Source: Pseudomonadota bacterium
GTDB lineage: Bacteria; Pseudomonadota; Gammaproteobacteria; Burkholderiales; Casimicrobiaceae
Assembly: GCA_021784125.1 (NCBI GenBank)
Contig: JAJXTF010000003.1
Span: forward strand, 1 to 40,484
Direction of reading: 5' to 3'
Length of the DNA stretch: 40,484 nucleotides
Shown here piece after piece: positions 26,402 through 35,522 of this stretch. The position numbers and the translations under genes were made by a program. Below the pieces are notes generated by a model. The model had not been told where the DNA came from, searched no databases, and saw only the letters and a list, made by a program, of their open reading frames with translations. Numbering within the stretch: the stretch's first letter is position 1; each line of letters starts with the position of its first letter.

Positions 26402-27706
26402 TCAGCGGTCGCCGATCGGCTTGACGCTGCGCCGCGTCGCGCCCGTGAAGAGCTGTCGCGGACGGCCGATCTTGTACTCGGGATCGGTGATCATCTCGTT
26501 GAGCTGCGCGATCCAGCCCACGGTGCGCGCCAGCGCGAAGATCGCGGTGAACAGCGACACGGGAATGCCGATCGCCTTCTGCACGATGCCGGAGTAGAAA
26601 TCGACGTTCGGATAGAGCTTGCGCTGGACGAAATAGTCGTCCTCCACGGCGATCTTCTCGAGCGCCATCGCGAGCTTGAACAGAGGATCGTCGTGCAATC
26701 CGAGCGCTTCGAGTACCTCGTGGCAGGTCTCGCGCATCAGCTTGGCGCGGGGATCGTAGTTCTTGTAGACGCGGTGCCCGAAACCCATCAGCCGCACCGT
26801 CGAGTTCTTGTCCTTCACCCTGGCGATGAACTCACCGACCCTGGCGACTCCGCCTTGCGCCTGGATGTCGTAGAGCATGTTGAGCGCGGCCTCGTTGGCG
26901 CCGCCGTGCGCCGGCCCCCACAGGCAGGCCACGCCCGCGGCGATTGCGGCGAACGGGTTCGTTCCCGAGGACGCGCACAGCCGGACCGTGGAGGTCGACG
27001 CGTTCTGCTCGTGATCCGCGTGCAGGATGAAGATGCGGTCCAGTGCGCGCACCAGCACATCGTTGACCCTGTAGTCCTCGCAGGGCGTGGCGAACATCAT
27101 CCGCATGAAGTTCGCCGCGTAGGAAAGCTCGTTGCGGGGGTACATGTACGGCTGGCCGACCGAATACTTGTAGGCCATCGCGACCAGCGTGGGCATCTTG
27201 GCGATCAGCCGGATCGCGGAGATGTCGCGCTGGTGCGCGTCGTTCAGGTTGATCGAGTCGGGATAGAACGCGCTCATCGCGCCGACCAACCCGGTCAGCA
27301 CCGCCATCGGATGGGCATCGCGCCGAAAACCGCGCATGAAGAACTGCATCTGCTCGTTGACCATCGTGTGCTTGATCACGCGGCCGGCGAAGTCCTCCTT
27401 CTGCATCGCGTCGGGGAGCTCGCCGTAGAGCAGGAGGTGGCAGACTTCGAGGAAGTCGCAGTTGACCGCCAGGTCCTCGATCGGATAGCCGCGATAGAGC
27501 AGCTCGCCCTTGTCGCCGTCGATGTACGTGATCGCCGAGCTGCAGGCCGCCGTCGACATGAATCCGGGGTCGTAGGTGAACTTGCCCGTCTTCGAATACA
27601 GCGAGCGGATGTCGATCACGTCGGGCCCGACGGTACCCGGAAGCACCGGGAAGGTGGCGGAAGGCGATCCGTCGGAAAAACTGAGGGTGGCTGTGCGGTC
27701 GTTCAT
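26402..27706 (-). CDS. gltA: Citrate synthase (type II, hexameric)
   Basis: A 434-aa citrate synthase joining oxaloacetate and acetyl-CoA. The catalytic histidines are in [15 protein letters not shown] and [26 protein letters not shown] and an aspartate-bearing C-terminal region are present. The ~40-residue N-terminal extension and length place it with the NADH-regulated GltA class, distinct from the 387-aa PrpC encoded at 34316-35479. AAGGAAG precedes the ATG. The gene sits 76 bases after sdhE. Confidence 0.97.
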   Translation of the reverse strand: MNDRTATLSFSDGSPSATFPVLPGTVGPDVIDIRSLYSKTGKFTYDPGFMSTAACSSAITYIDGDKGELLYRGYPIEDLAVNCDFLEVCHLLLYGELPDAMQKEDFAGRVIKHTMVNEQMQFFMRGFRRDAHPMAVLTGLVGAMSAFYPDSINLNDAHQRDISAIRLIAKMPTLVAMAYKYSVGQPYMYPRNELSYAANFMRMMFATPCEDYRVNDVLVRALDRIFILHADHEQNASTSTVRLCASSGTNPFAAIAAGVACLWGPAHGGANEAALNMLYDIQAQGGVARVGEFIARVKDKNSTVRLMGFGHRVYKNYDPRAKLMRETCHEVLEALGLHDDPLFKLAMALEKIAVEDDYFVQRKLYPNVDFYSGIVQKAIGIPVSLFTAIFALARTVGWIAQLNEMITDPEYKIGRPRQLFTGATRRSVKPIGDR

Positions 27707-27782
27707 CGTGCTTCCTTCGGTTCCAGATTGCGGTCGGGTGCGGCACCCGGGTCGGTCCTCCGACGGCGCTCTGGCGGCACCT

Positions 27783-28028
27783 TCAGATCGATCTCAGTCG
27801 ATCGACCAGCGGGCATACCCGCGGATCGTCCGGCTCGGCACGCCCTGCGATGAGGTCCCACAGCGCGTTGTCGGGGAGGTCGAGCAGCACATCGAGCTGC
27901 GCGATGTCGTCGTCGGTCAGCCTCGCCCCCTCGGCATCTAGGAAGCGCGTGAGCACCAGGTCGTTCTCCAGCATTCCCCGGCGACAGCGCCAGCGCAAGC
28001 GGTCGTATCGGTGCCTGTCCTCGCTCAC
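27783..28028 (-). CDS. sdhE: Succinate dehydrogenase assembly factor SdhE
   Basis: An 81-aa helical protein with the family motif RRGMLEND (RGxxE at residues 17-21). SdhE assists covalent attachment of FAD to SdhA. Start is GTG at 28028 with only a weak ribosome binding site. It is 18 bases downstream of sdhB, in the usual sdhCDAB-sdhE-gltA order of betaproteobacteria. Confidence 0.93.
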   Translation of the reverse strand: MSEDRHRYDRLRWRCRRGMLENDLVLTRFLDAEGARLTDDDIAQLDVLLDLPDNALWDLIAGRAEPDDPRVCPLVDRLRSI

Positions 28029-28046
28029 GCGCAGCCGGTCCCGGGC

Positions 28047-28742
28047 TCACACCGCCCGCTTGACGATCATCGTCTTGATGTTGCCGATCGCGCGCGTCGG
28101 ATTGAGGCCCTTCGGGCAGACGTCGACGCAATTCATGATCGAGTGGCAACGGAACAGGCGGTAGGGATCCTCGAGGTTGTCGAGCCGGTCGTTCAGGTCG
28201 CGGTCGCGGCTGTCGGCGATGAAGCGATAGGCGTTGAGCAGGCCTGCGGGGCCGACGAACTTGTCCGGGTTCCACCAGAACGACGGGCAGGCCGTCGAGC
28301 AGCACGCGCAGAGGATGCATTCGTAGAGCCCGTCGAGGCTCTCGCGGTCTTCCGGCGACTGCAGGCGCTCGCGCTCGGGTGGCGGCTCGTCGTTGACGAG
28401 ATAGGGCTTGATCGAGTGGTACTGCTTGAAGAACTGGCTCATGTCGACGATCAGGTCGCGCACGACCGGCAGCCCGGGCAGGGGCCGCAGTTCGACCGGT
28501 TCCTTCAGCGTCTTCAGGTTGGTGATGCACGCGAGCCCGTTCGTGCCGTTGATGTTCATCGCATCCGATCCGCAGACGCCTTCGCGGCAGCTGCGCCGGA
28601 AGGCGAGCGAATCGTCGACGACCTTGAGGCGGACCAGCGCATCGAGCAGCATCCGGTCGTGCGGGTCGAGCGCGATGTCGTACTCCTGGAAGCGCGGCTT
28701 CGCGTCCTTCTCCGGGTCGTAGCGGTAGATGCGGAATTTCAT
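28047..28742 (-). CDS. sdhB: Succinate dehydrogenase iron-sulfur subunit
   Basis: A 231-aa subunit carrying three clusters. The [2Fe-2S] ligands are in SCREGVCGSD (Cys52, Cys57, Asp60) and Cys72. The [4Fe-4S] motif is CILCACCSTACPS; the [3Fe-4S] motif is CHSIMNCVDVCPKGLNP. It passes electrons from the SdhA flavin to ubiquinone at the SdhC/SdhD interface. Its ATG follows the sdhA stop by one base, implying coupled translation. Confidence 0.98.
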   Translation of the reverse strand: MKFRIYRYDPEKDAKPRFQEYDIALDPHDRMLLDALVRLKVVDDSLAFRRSCREGVCGSDAMNINGTNGLACITNLKTLKEPVELRPLPGLPVVRDLIVDMSQFFKQYHSIKPYLVNDEPPPERERLQSPEDRESLDGLYECILCACCSTACPSFWWNPDKFVGPAGLLNAYRFIADSRDRDLNDRLDNLEDPYRLFRCHSIMNCVDVCPKGLNPTRAIGNIKTMIVKRAV

Positions 28743-28743
28743 G

Positions 28744-30510
28744 TCAGTAGGTGCGGGCCTTGGGCGGGAATGCGTCGACGGTCAGCGGCTTCAGGTTGAC
28801 CGGCTTGTAATCCAGGCGGTTGCCGTCCCGGTACCACAGCGTGTGCTTGAGCCAGTTGGCATCGTCGCGGGCCGGGTAGTCGCTGCGCGCCTGCGCGCCG
28901 CGCGATTCGCGGCGGGCTTCCGCCGAGTAGATCGTCGCCTTGGCGGTCTCGATCAGGTTGTCGAGCTCCAGCGCCTCGACCCGCGCCGTATTGAACGTTC
29001 GGCTCTTGTCGCCGATCGCGGTACGCTGCGCTCTCGCCTCGAGCTCGAGGATCTTGTCGACGCCTTCGGAAAGCAGCTGCTGATTGCGGAACACCCCGCA
29101 ATGCGCCTGCATCGACTTGCGCAGGTCGCCTGCGACCTCGGCAACGCTTTCGCCCGATGTCGCCGCATCGAGCCGCGCGAGCCGCGCCAGCGAGAGCTCG
29201 CCGGCATCCTGCGGCAGCGGCCGGTGCGACTGCGCCGACAGATTCAGCGACACGACGTGGTTGCCCGCCGAGCGCCCGAACACCAGCAGGTCGAGCAGCG
29301 AGTTGGTGCCGAGGCGGTTGGCGCCGTGGACCGACACGCAGGCACATTCGCCGACTGCATAGAGTCCGGGAACGACGACCGTCGGATCGGCCCCCTGCGG
29401 GACGACGACCTGCCCGTGGACGTTCGTGGGGATGCCGCCCATCATGTAGTGGATCGTCGGCACGACCGGGATCGGCTCCCGGATCGGGTCGACGTTGGCG
29501 AACTTGATCGCGATCTCGCGGATCGACGGCAGGCGCTTGTTGATGACCTCAGGGCCGAGGTGATCGAGCTTCAGCAGCACGTAATCCTTGTGCGGCCCGC
29601 AGCCCCGGCCTTCCTTGATCTCCTGGTCCATCGAGCGGCTGACGATGTCGCGCGAGGCGAGGTCCTTGAGGTTCGGCGCGTAGCGCTCCATGAAGCGCTC
29701 GCCCTGCGAGTTCAGCAGGATGCCACCCTCGCCGCGCACGGCCTCGGTGATCAGCACGCCGGCGCCGGCGACTCCGGTAGGATGGAACTGCCAGAACTCC
29801 ATGTCCTGCAGCGGGACGCCCGCGCGCGCCGCCATGCCCAGCCCGTCGCCGGTGTTGATGAACGCGTTGGTCGACGCCGCGAAGATGCGACCGGCGCCGC
29901 CGGTCGCGAACATCGTCGCCTTGGCCTCGAGGATCATCACCTCGCCCGTCTCCATCTCCAGCGCGGTGACGCCCAGCACCTCGCCGTCGGCGTCGCGGAT
30001 CAGGTCGAGCGCCATCCATTCGACGAAGAACTGCGTGCGCGCACGCACGTTGCGCTGGTAGAGCGTGTGCAGCATCGCGTGGCCGGTGCGATCCGCCACG
30101 GCGCAGGCGCGCTGGATCGCCTTCTCGCCGAAATTCGCCGAATGTCCGCCGAAAGGCCGCTGGTAGATCGTGCCGTCGGCATTGCGGTCGAACGGCATGC
30201 CGTAGTGCTCGAGCTCGTAGACGACCTGCGGCGCCATCCGGCACATGTACTCGATCGCGTCCTGGTCGCCGAGCCAGTCGGAACCCTTGATCGTGTCGTA
30301 CATGTGCCACAGCCAGCTGTCCTCCGACATGTTGCCCAGCGAGGCGCCGATGCCGCCCTGGGCCGCAACCGTGTGCGAGCGCGTGGGGAACACCTTGGAC
30401 AGCACGGCCACCGACAGCCCCGCCTCGGCGAGCTGCAGCGATGCGCGCATGCCCGCACCCCCGGCGCCGATGATCAGCGCGTCGAAGCGACGTACGGGAA
30501 GTCGGCTCAT
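28744..30510 (-). CDS. sdhA: Succinate dehydrogenase flavoprotein subunit
   Basis: A 588-aa subunit that oxidises succinate to fumarate. FAD-binding ALIIGAGGAGMRASL is at the N-terminus and RSHTVAAQGG contains the histidine that binds FAD covalently (His46). HPTGVAGAG and GGIPTNVHGQV shape the active site. The track starts 26 codons upstream (30588), but that leader is Gly/Arg-rich and overlaps sdhD. GGGGAGG lies before the ATG at 30510, which decides the start. Confidence 0.97.
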   Translation of the reverse strand: MSRLPVRRFDALIIGAGGAGMRASLQLAEAGLSVAVLSKVFPTRSHTVAAQGGIGASLGNMSEDSWLWHMYDTIKGSDWLGDQDAIEYMCRMAPQVVYELEHYGMPFDRNADGTIYQRPFGGHSANFGEKAIQRACAVADRTGHAMLHTLYQRNVRARTQFFVEWMALDLIRDADGEVLGVTALEMETGEVMILEAKATMFATGGAGRIFAASTNAFINTGDGLGMAARAGVPLQDMEFWQFHPTGVAGAGVLITEAVRGEGGILLNSQGERFMERYAPNLKDLASRDIVSRSMDQEIKEGRGCGPHKDYVLLKLDHLGPEVINKRLPSIREIAIKFANVDPIREPIPVVPTIHYMMGGIPTNVHGQVVVPQGADPTVVVPGLYAVGECACVSVHGANRLGTNSLLDLLVFGRSAGNHVVSLNLSAQSHRPLPQDAGELSLARLARLDAATSGESVAEVAGDLRKSMQAHCGVFRNQQLLSEGVDKILELEARAQRTAIGDKSRTFNTARVEALELDNLIETAKATIYSAEARRESRGAQARSDYPARDDANWLKHTLWYRDGNRLDYKPVNLKPLTVDAFPPKARTY

Positions 30511-30538
30511 GCCCTGCCCTCCCCGGGTGCCACCGCCG

Positions 30539-30901
30539 TCATGGCCCACCCCACAGCACCTGCGCGGTCCAGCCGGCGTAGGCCACAAGCACGCAGACGA
30601 CGACGATCTGCAGCGCGAGTCGCAGGCTCGTCGGCTTCGCGTAGTCCATCAGGATGTTGCGCATGCCGACCCAGGCGTGGAACAGCAGCGACACCATGAA
30701 CAGGAAGCTCGAGACGCGAAACGCCGCACTCGCGAACATCGCCTTCCACGTCGCGTAATCGAGGCCGCCGTGCCAAAGCACGATCAGCGCGATCAGCAGC
30801 GTGTAGAGCGTCATCACGATCGCGGTGACGCGCTGGGCGAGCCAGTCGCGCGCCCCGTAATGGGCGCCGACCGCCAGCCTGTCGACCGGGCCGCCTACCA
30901 C
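30539..30901 (-). CDS. sdhD: Succinate dehydrogenase membrane anchor subunit
   Basis: A 120-aa membrane protein with three spans, starting after the conserved AVGAHYGARDWLAQRVTA. The haem/quinone-site motif SLLFHAWVGMRNILMDYA carries the ligand histidine and the MRNILMDYA signature. The open frame runs far upstream (to 31300) over sdhC in another frame, but the real start is GTG at 30901. That start overlaps the sdhC stop by 7 bases and gives the usual short N-terminus. Start supported by family shape rather than a ribosome binding site. Confidence 0.92.
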   Translation of the reverse strand: MVGGPVDRLAVGAHYGARDWLAQRVTAIVMTLYTLLIALIVLWHGGLDYATWKAMFASAAFRVSSFLFMVSLLFHAWVGMRNILMDYAKPTSLRLALQIVVVCVLVAYAGWTAQVLWGGP

Positions 30902-31293
30902 AGACGCACCGCGACGATCAGCGTCAGCAGGATCGCGACGACCATGACGACTGCCGACGCCTTGCGTGCAGGCGCGAGGTCGACGCCGATGTGCAGGTCG
31001 AGCGCGAGATGGCGCAGGCCCGCCAGCACGTGGTGGATCCAGGCCCAGGCGAGCGCGAGCAGGACGAGCTTTCCGAACCACGACGACAGCGGCGCGAAGG
31101 CGGCGGCGTAGCCGTCGCCCGACGCGAGGCTCGTCTGCACGAACCACAGCAGCAGCGGAATGCCGACGGCGAACAGCAGCGCGCCGCTGATCCGGTGCAG
31201 GACGGAAACGATCGCCGGCAGCGGCTGCCGGATCGCCAGGAGATTGAGGTAGACGGGACGCGGCTTGGCGACAGGTCGTTCGATGGCGGCCAT
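30895..31293 (-). CDS. sdhC: Succinate dehydrogenase cytochrome b556 subunit
   Basis: A 132-aa membrane anchor with three spans. RPVYLNLLAIRQPLPAIVSV and LHRISGALLF are the family signature; the haem-binding histidine lies in HHVLAGLRHLALDLH. With SdhD it forms the quinone-reducing membrane domain of complex II. It heads sdhCDAB-sdhE-gltA-sucAB-lpdA. AGGG precedes the ATG and a clear promoter lies 73-103 bases upstream. Confidence 0.95.
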   Translation of the reverse strand: MAAIERPVAKPRPVYLNLLAIRQPLPAIVSVLHRISGALLFAVGIPLLLWFVQTSLASGDGYAAAFAPLSSWFGKLVLLALAWAWIHHVLAGLRHLALDLHIGVDLAPARKASAVVMVVAILLTLIVAVRLW

Positions 31294-31350
31294 GAATCAA
31301 CCCTGGATGTCGGTGTGCATGCAGTGGGGAGAGCGCATGTCCTGTTCTTT

Positions 31351-31366
31351 TTTGCGCAGCAGCAAA
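31351..31366. promoter_or_regulatory. Inverted repeat at the sdhC transcription start region
   Basis: TTTGC (31351-31355) and GCAAA (31362-31366) are inverted around 6 bases (GCAGCA). They lie immediately downstream of the sdhC -10 box and would cover the transcription start. The position fits an operator, but the repeat is short. Confidence 0.35.
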
Positions 31367-31396
31367 TTATAGCGCGCCCACGCAGGCCGATGCCAG
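31366..31396 (-). promoter_or_regulatory. Promoter of the sdh-gltA-suc operon
   Basis: On the minus strand TATAAT (31371-31366) is a perfect -10 in a GCGCTATAATTTGC context, unusual in this GC-rich DNA. The best -35 is CTGGCA (31396-31391), 4 of 6, at a slightly long 19-base spacing. Predicted start is near 31359, giving a leader of about 65 bases before sdhC. The strong -10 fits high constitutive TCA-cycle expression. Confidence 0.6.
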
Positions 31397-31464
31397 AACC
31401 ATGCCGGTCCTGCGGGTCCGTCCCGGTATCGCGTCCCGGATGCTTCTGCCGGCCTCGCTTCCCT

Positions 31465-32208
31465 TCAGGATAGTTCGTTCCAGTAATGATGGTTCAGCGT
31501 CGAATACAGGCCGCGCCGGAACTCCACCGGCCGGTCTCCGTAGGTGTAGGTCACGCGATCGACGGCAAGCAGCGGCTCGCCCGGGACCACGTCCAGCAGC
31601 GCCGCGACCGCGGCCTCCGCCGGCACCGCGCGCAGGCGCTCGGTCGCGCGCAGCATCGTCACCCCGAATCCGGTCTCGAAGAAGCCGTACATCGAGCCCC
31701 GGTAGGCGTCGTAGCGTTCGCGTGTCATGCCGCGGAACAGCGCCGCCGGCAGCGTGATCTCGTCGAGGACCGTCGGCCTGCCGCCGTAGTCCAGCACCCG
31801 CCGCAGGACGAAGACCCCTTCGCCGGCCTTGAGGTTCAGCAGGCGCGCGACTTCCGCACCGGCGCGCGAGCGCCGGAAATCGACGAGGCGGCTCACCGGA
31901 TACTCGTCCTCCCCGTCGTTGCGCCGGATGCGCAGGAACCGGAAATTGGACGTCCGCTCCTCGGTGTGGGTGGCGACGAACGTCCCCTTGCCCTGCCGCC
32001 TGACCACCAGATTCTCCGCGGCCAGCGCTTCGATCGCCTTGCGCACGGTGCCGAGCGAGACGCCGTAGCGCGCCGCGAGCGCGGTTTCCGGGGGGATCGC
32101 CTCGCCCGGCTTCCATTCGCCGGAGGCCAACCCGCGCTCGATCAGCGCCTTGATCTGGACGTAGAGCGGGTGGAACGTCGGCGTCCCGGGCGGATGGGTT
32201 CGGATCAT
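31465..32208 (-). CDS. GntR-family transcriptional regulator, HutC/UTRA subfamily
   Basis: A 247-aa regulator. The N-terminal GntR winged helix (about 8-75) includes GEAIPPETALAARYGVSLGTVRKAIEAL-type sequence. The UTRA ligand-binding domain spans about 95-245 (GEPLLAVDRVTYTYG; FRRGLYSTLNHHYW). GGAG lies about 9 bases before the ATG at 32208. It lies between the sdh operon (same strand, downstream) and mdh-prpBCD-acnA (divergent), and no other propionate or TCA regulator is nearby. I infer that it controls one or both; candidate operators are in the divergent gap. The ligand is unknown; a methylcitrate-cycle or C4 intermediate would be sensible. Confidence 0.9.
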   Translation of the reverse strand: MIRTHPPGTPTFHPLYVQIKALIERGLASGEWKPGEAIPPETALAARYGVSLGTVRKAIEALAAENLVVRRQGKGTFVATHTEERTSNFRFLRIRRNDGEDEYPVSRLVDFRRSRAGAEVARLLNLKAGEGVFVLRRVLDYGGRPTVLDEITLPAALFRGMTRERYDAYRGSMYGFFETGFGVTMLRATERLRAVPAEAAVAALLDVVPGEPLLAVDRVTYTYGDRPVEFRRGLYSTLNHHYWNELS

Positions 32209-32234
32209 CGGCGGAGCTCCGTGGACGAACTGTT

Positions 32235-32261
32235 TTATATCTTATATCAGTTATATGACTG
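32235..32261. promoter_or_regulatory. AT-rich operator candidate between the GntR gene and mdh
   Basis: TTATAT occurs three times (32235-32240, 32242-32247, 32251-32256) inside a block that is almost free of G and C. The last copy lies in CAGTTATATGACTG (32248-32261), a 14-bp palindrome matching at 12 of 14 positions. The block lies over the gntR promoter and just upstream of the mdh -35. This is the expected place for binding by a divergently encoded GntR protein. It does not match the HutC GTnTAnAC core exactly (here GT-N6-AC). Confidence 0.5.
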
Positions 32262-32270
32262 AATTGACAG
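32241..32270 (-). promoter_or_regulatory. Candidate promoter of the GntR-family gene
   Basis: On the minus strand CTGTCA (32270-32265; 4 of 6) and TATAAG (32246-32241; 5 of 6) are separated by 18 bases. Transcription would start near 32233, leaving a short leader before the ATG at 32208. The -35 hexamer is the complement of the mdh -35, offset by one base, so the two promoters would exclude each other. Confidence 0.45.
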
Positions 32271-32292
32271 GCGACAGCGCCGCGCCTAACAT
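32264..32292 (+). promoter_or_regulatory. Promoter of mdh-prpBCD-acnA
   Basis: TTGACA (32264-32269) is a perfect -35, followed after exactly 17 bases by TAACAT (32287-32292), 4 of 6 for the -10. Predicted start is near 32299, about 96 bases before the mdh ATG. The leader contains a possible small hairpin, GGCGCC (32334-32339) with GGCGCC (32345-32350). Spacing and the perfect -35 make this one of the best sigma-70-type promoters in the window. Confidence 0.65.
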
Positions 32293-32394
32293 TCGGCTGC
32301 GCCCCGGCGGTTGCTTGGCACTGCGGCACGCCGGGCGCCGCGTCGGCGCCAGCCGCCGCATCCCGCCGCCCCATTCTTGCTCCAGGAGTCTTCG

Positions 32395-33381
32395 ATGAAA
32401 GCACCCGTCCGCGTCGCGGTCACCGGCGCCGCCGGCCAGATCGGCTACAGCCTGCTGTTCCGCATTGCCTCCGGACAGATGCTCGGCCCCGACCAGCCCG
32501 TCATCCTGCAGCTGCTGGAGCTGCCGGTGGACAAGGCGCAAGCGGCGCTCAAGGGCGTGATGATGGAAATCGAGGACTGCGCGTTCCCGCTGCTCGCCGG
32601 CATGCAGGGCTCGTCGGATCCGAAGCTTGCATTCCGCGACGCCCAGGTCGCGATGCTGGTCGGCGCGAAGCCGCGCGGCCCCGGCATGGAGCGCAAGGAC
32701 CTGCTGCTCGAGAACGCCAAGATCTTCATCGAGCAGGGCAAGGCGCTCGACGCCGTCGCTTCGCGCGACGTGCGCGTGCTGGTCGTCGGCAATCCCGCGA
32801 ACACCAACGCCTACATCGCGATGAAGTCGGCGCCGTCGCTGCCGGCGAAGAACTTCACCGCGATGCTGCGCCTCGACCACAACCGCGCGCTGTCGCAGGT
32901 CGCCGCCAAGGCCGGCCGCGCCGTCGACTCGATCGAGAAGATGACCGTCTGGGGCAACCATTCGCCGACGATGTACGCCGACTACCGTTTCGCGACGTCC
33001 AACGGCCAGTCGGTGCGGGACCTGATCAACGACGAGAACTGGAACCGCAACGTGTTCCTGCCCACGGTCGGCAAGCGCGGCGCGGCAATCATCGAGGCCC
33101 GCGGTCTGTCGTCGGCGGCCTCCGCCGCGAACGCCGCGATCGACCACGTCCACGACTGGATCCTCGGCAGCAGCGGCAAGTGGGTCACGATGGGCATTCC
33201 CTCGGACGGCAGCTACGGCATTCCGCAGGACATCGTCTACGGCGTGCCCGTCACCACCGCCAACGGCGAATACACGCGCGTGCGCGACCTGCCGATCGAC
33301 GACTTCTCCCGGCAACGCATGGACGCGACGCTGAAGGAGCTCGAGGAAGAGCGCGCCGGCGTCGCATCGATGCTGGGCTGA
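32395..33381 (+). CDS. mdh: Malate dehydrogenase
   Basis: A 328-aa NAD-dependent enzyme converting malate to oxaloacetate. NAD-binding [19 protein letters not shown] is at the N-terminus; [17 protein letters not shown] and the catalytic-histidine stretch [11 protein letters not shown] follow. It belongs to the longer MDH type seen in betaproteobacteria and actinobacteria. The track begins at 32311, but AGGAG lies before the ATG at 32395 and the extra 28 residues are Arg/Pro-rich intergenic translation. It supplies the oxaloacetate used by GltA and PrpC. prpB begins 7 bases after its stop. Confidence 0.97.
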   Translation: MKAPVRVAVTGAAGQIGYSLLFRIASGQMLGPDQPVILQLLELPVDKAQAALKGVMMEIEDCAFPLLAGMQGSSDPKLAFRDAQVAMLVGAKPRGPGMERKDLLLENAKIFIEQGKALDAVASRDVRVLVVGNPANTNAYIAMKSAPSLPAKNFTAMLRLDHNRALSQVAAKAGRAVDSIEKMTVWGNHSPTMYADYRFATSNGQSVRDLINDENWNRNVFLPTVGKRGAAIIEARGLSSAASAANAAIDHVHDWILGSSGKWVTMGIPSDGSYGIPQDIVYGVPVTTANGEYTRVRDLPIDDFSRQRMDATLKELEEERAGVASMLG

Positions 33382-33388
33382 CGGGCCC

Positions 33389-34276
33389 ATGGCCACCCAG
33401 AGCGCAGGTGCCCGGTTTCGCGCGGCGGTTGCCGCCGAGGTACCGCTGCAGGTGCCCGGCGCGATCTGCGCCTACCACGCGCTGCTCGCCGAGAAGAGCG
33501 GCTTCAAGGCGATCTACCTGTCCGGCGGCGGCGTCGCCGCAGGCTCGCTGGGGCTTCCCGACCTCGGGATCAGCAACCTCGACGACGTGCTGACCGACGT
33601 GCGCCGGATCACCGACGTCTGCGCACTGCCGCTGCTGGTCGACGCCGACACCGGCTTCGGCGCTTCGGCTTTCAACATCGGGCGCACCGTCAAGTCGCTG
33701 ATCAAGTTCGGTGCGGCCGCGATGCACATCGAGGACCAGGTCGGGGCCAAGCGCTGCGGCCACCGCCCGGGCAAGGAGCTGGTCTCGCAGGCCGAGATGG
33801 TCGACCGCATCAAGGCGGCGGTGGATGCGCGCAGCGATCCCGGTTTCGTCGTCATGGCGCGCACCGATGCGCTGGCGGTCGAGGGCCTGGATGCGGCGAT
33901 CGAGCGCGCGCAGGCCTGCGTCGCCGCGGGCGCCGACATGATCTTCCCCGAAGCGGTCACCGAGCTGGCGATGTACCGCCGCTTCGCGGATGCCGTCGGC
34001 GTGCCGGTCCTCGCCAACCTGACGGAATTCGGCCAGACCCCGCTGTGGACGGTCGACGAGGTTGGTAAAGCCGGCGTGGCGATCGCGCTCTATCCGCTGT
34101 CGGCCTTCCGCGCGATGAACCAGGCGGCACTCAAGGTCTACACCACGCTGCGGCGCGACGGCACGCAGAAGAACGTCGTCGCGACGATGCAGACGCGCAG
34201 CGATCTCTACGACTACCTCGGCTACCACGCCTACGAGCAGAAGCTCGACGCGCTGTTCGCACAGCGCAACGGCTGA
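33389..34276 (+). CDS. prpB: 2-Methylisocitrate lyase
   Basis: A 295-aa isocitrate lyase-superfamily enzyme. It splits 2-methylisocitrate into succinate and pyruvate. VDADTGFG holds the metal-binding aspartates and [12 protein letters not shown] carries the catalytic cysteine (KRCGH). [17 protein letters not shown] matches PrpB rather than isocitrate lyase AceA, which is much longer. The ATG at 33389 lacks a clear Shine-Dalgarno but follows mdh by 7 bases, so coupling with mdh is likely. Confidence 0.95.
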   Translation: MATQSAGARFRAAVAAEVPLQVPGAICAYHALLAEKSGFKAIYLSGGGVAAGSLGLPDLGISNLDDVLTDVRRITDVCALPLLVDADTGFGASAFNIGRTVKSLIKFGAAAMHIEDQVGAKRCGHRPGKELVSQAEMVDRIKAAVDARSDPGFVVMARTDALAVEGLDAAIERAQACVAAGADMIFPEAVTELAMYRRFADAVGVPVLANLTEFGQTPLWTVDEVGKAGVAIALYPLSAFRAMNQAALKVYTTLRRDGTQKNVVATMQTRSDLYDYLGYHAYEQKLDALFAQRNG

Positions 34277-34315
34277 GCGTCCGCACCCACGCGAAACCCG
34301 GAACAGGGGCCAACG

Positions 34316-35479
34316 ATGACGACTTCCACCCACGCGCCGGGCCCGGCGCACAAGCCCAAGAAATCGGTCGCGCTGTCGGGCGTGACGGCGGGCAACACGG
34401 CGCTGTGCACGGTCGGGCGCACCGGCAACGACCTGCATTACCGCGGCTACGACATCCTCGACATCGCGGGCGCTTCCGAATTCGAGGAGGTCGCCCACCT
34501 GCTCGTCCACGGCCGGCTGCCCTCGTTGGTCGAGCTCGAGGCCTACACGCGCAAGCTGCGCAGCCTGCGCGGCATCCCCGCGCCGGTGAAGGCCGTCCTC
34601 GAGCAGATCCCGGCCTCGACGCATCCGATGGACGTCATGCGCACGGCGGTGTCGGCGCTCGGCACGGTGCTGCCGGAGAAGGAGAGCCACGATGCCGCGG
34701 GTGCGCGCGACATCGCCGACCGCCTGATGGCCTCGATGGGCGCGATGCTGCTGTACTGGCATCACTACAGCCAGAGCGGCACGCGCATCGAAGTCGAGAC
34801 CGACGACGCGTCGATCGGCGGCCATTTCCTGCACCTGTTGCACCGCCGCGCGCCGCCGCCATCGTGGGTCAAGGCGATGCACACCTCGCTCAACCTCTAC
34901 GCCGAGCACGAGTTCAACGCGTCGACATTCGCCGCGCGCGTCATCGCCGGCACCGGCTCGGACATCCATTCGGCGATCACCGGCGCGATCGGCGCGCTGC
35001 GGGGTCCGAAGCACGGCGGTGCGAACGAGGTCTCGCTGGAGGTGCAGTCGCGCTACCGGACGCCCGACGAGGCCGAAGCCGACATCCGCAGGCGGGTCGA
35101 GGCGCGCGAGGTCGTCATCGGCTTCGGGCACCCGGTCTACACGATCGCGGACCCGCGCAACAAGATCATCAAGGAAGTCGCACGCGAGCTGTCGATCGCC
35201 GCCGGCGACATGCGCCTGTTCAACGTCGCCGATCGCCTCGAGACGGTCATGTGGGACATCAAGAAAATGTTCCCGAACCTCGACTGGTTCTCGGCCGTCA
35301 GCTACCACATGATGGGCGTGCCGACCGCGATGTTCACCCCGCTGTTCGTCATCTCGCGGACCTCCGGCTGGGCCGCGCACGTGATCGAGCAGCGCGAGGA
35401 CGGCAAGATCATCCGCCCGTCGGCCAACTACGTCGGCCCCGAGAACCTGAGCTTCGTGCCGATCGGGCAGCGCAGGTGA
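34316..35479 (+). CDS. prpC: 2-Methylcitrate synthase
   Basis: A 387-aa citrate-synthase-family enzyme condensing propionyl-CoA with oxaloacetate. Catalytic-histidine motifs are [14 protein letters not shown] and [22 protein letters not shown] is the third family stretch. It lacks the GltA N-terminal extension, and [14 protein letters not shown] is the PrpC form of the motif. Together with adjacent prpB and prpD this makes methylcitrate synthase the clear call. AGGGG lies upstream of the ATG. Confidence 0.95.
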   Translation: MTTSTHAPGPAHKPKKSVALSGVTAGNTALCTVGRTGNDLHYRGYDILDIAGASEFEEVAHLLVHGRLPSLVELEAYTRKLRSLRGIPAPVKAVLEQIPASTHPMDVMRTAVSALGTVLPEKESHDAAGARDIADRLMASMGAMLLYWHHYSQSGTRIEVETDDASIGGHFLHLLHRRAPPPSWVKAMHTSLNLYAEHEFNASTFAARVIAGTGSDIHSAITGAIGALRGPKHGGANEVSLEVQSRYRTPDEAEADIRRRVEAREVVIGFGHPVYTIADPRNKIIKEVARELSIAAGDMRLFNVADRLETVMWDIKKMFPNLDWFSAVSYHMMGVPTAMFTPLFVISRTSGWAAHVIEQREDGKIIRPSANYVGPENLSFVPIGQRR

Positions 35480-35522
35480 TCGCGGCGCCGCAGCCCCAGC
35501 CAGTCCCGCACCGGTAGACCCC

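Noticed and set aside
32248-32261. Exact HutC-type operator (GTnTAnAC)
   Set aside because: The palindrome has GT and AC separated by 6 bases rather than 4, so it is reported only as a candidate site, not as a consensus match.
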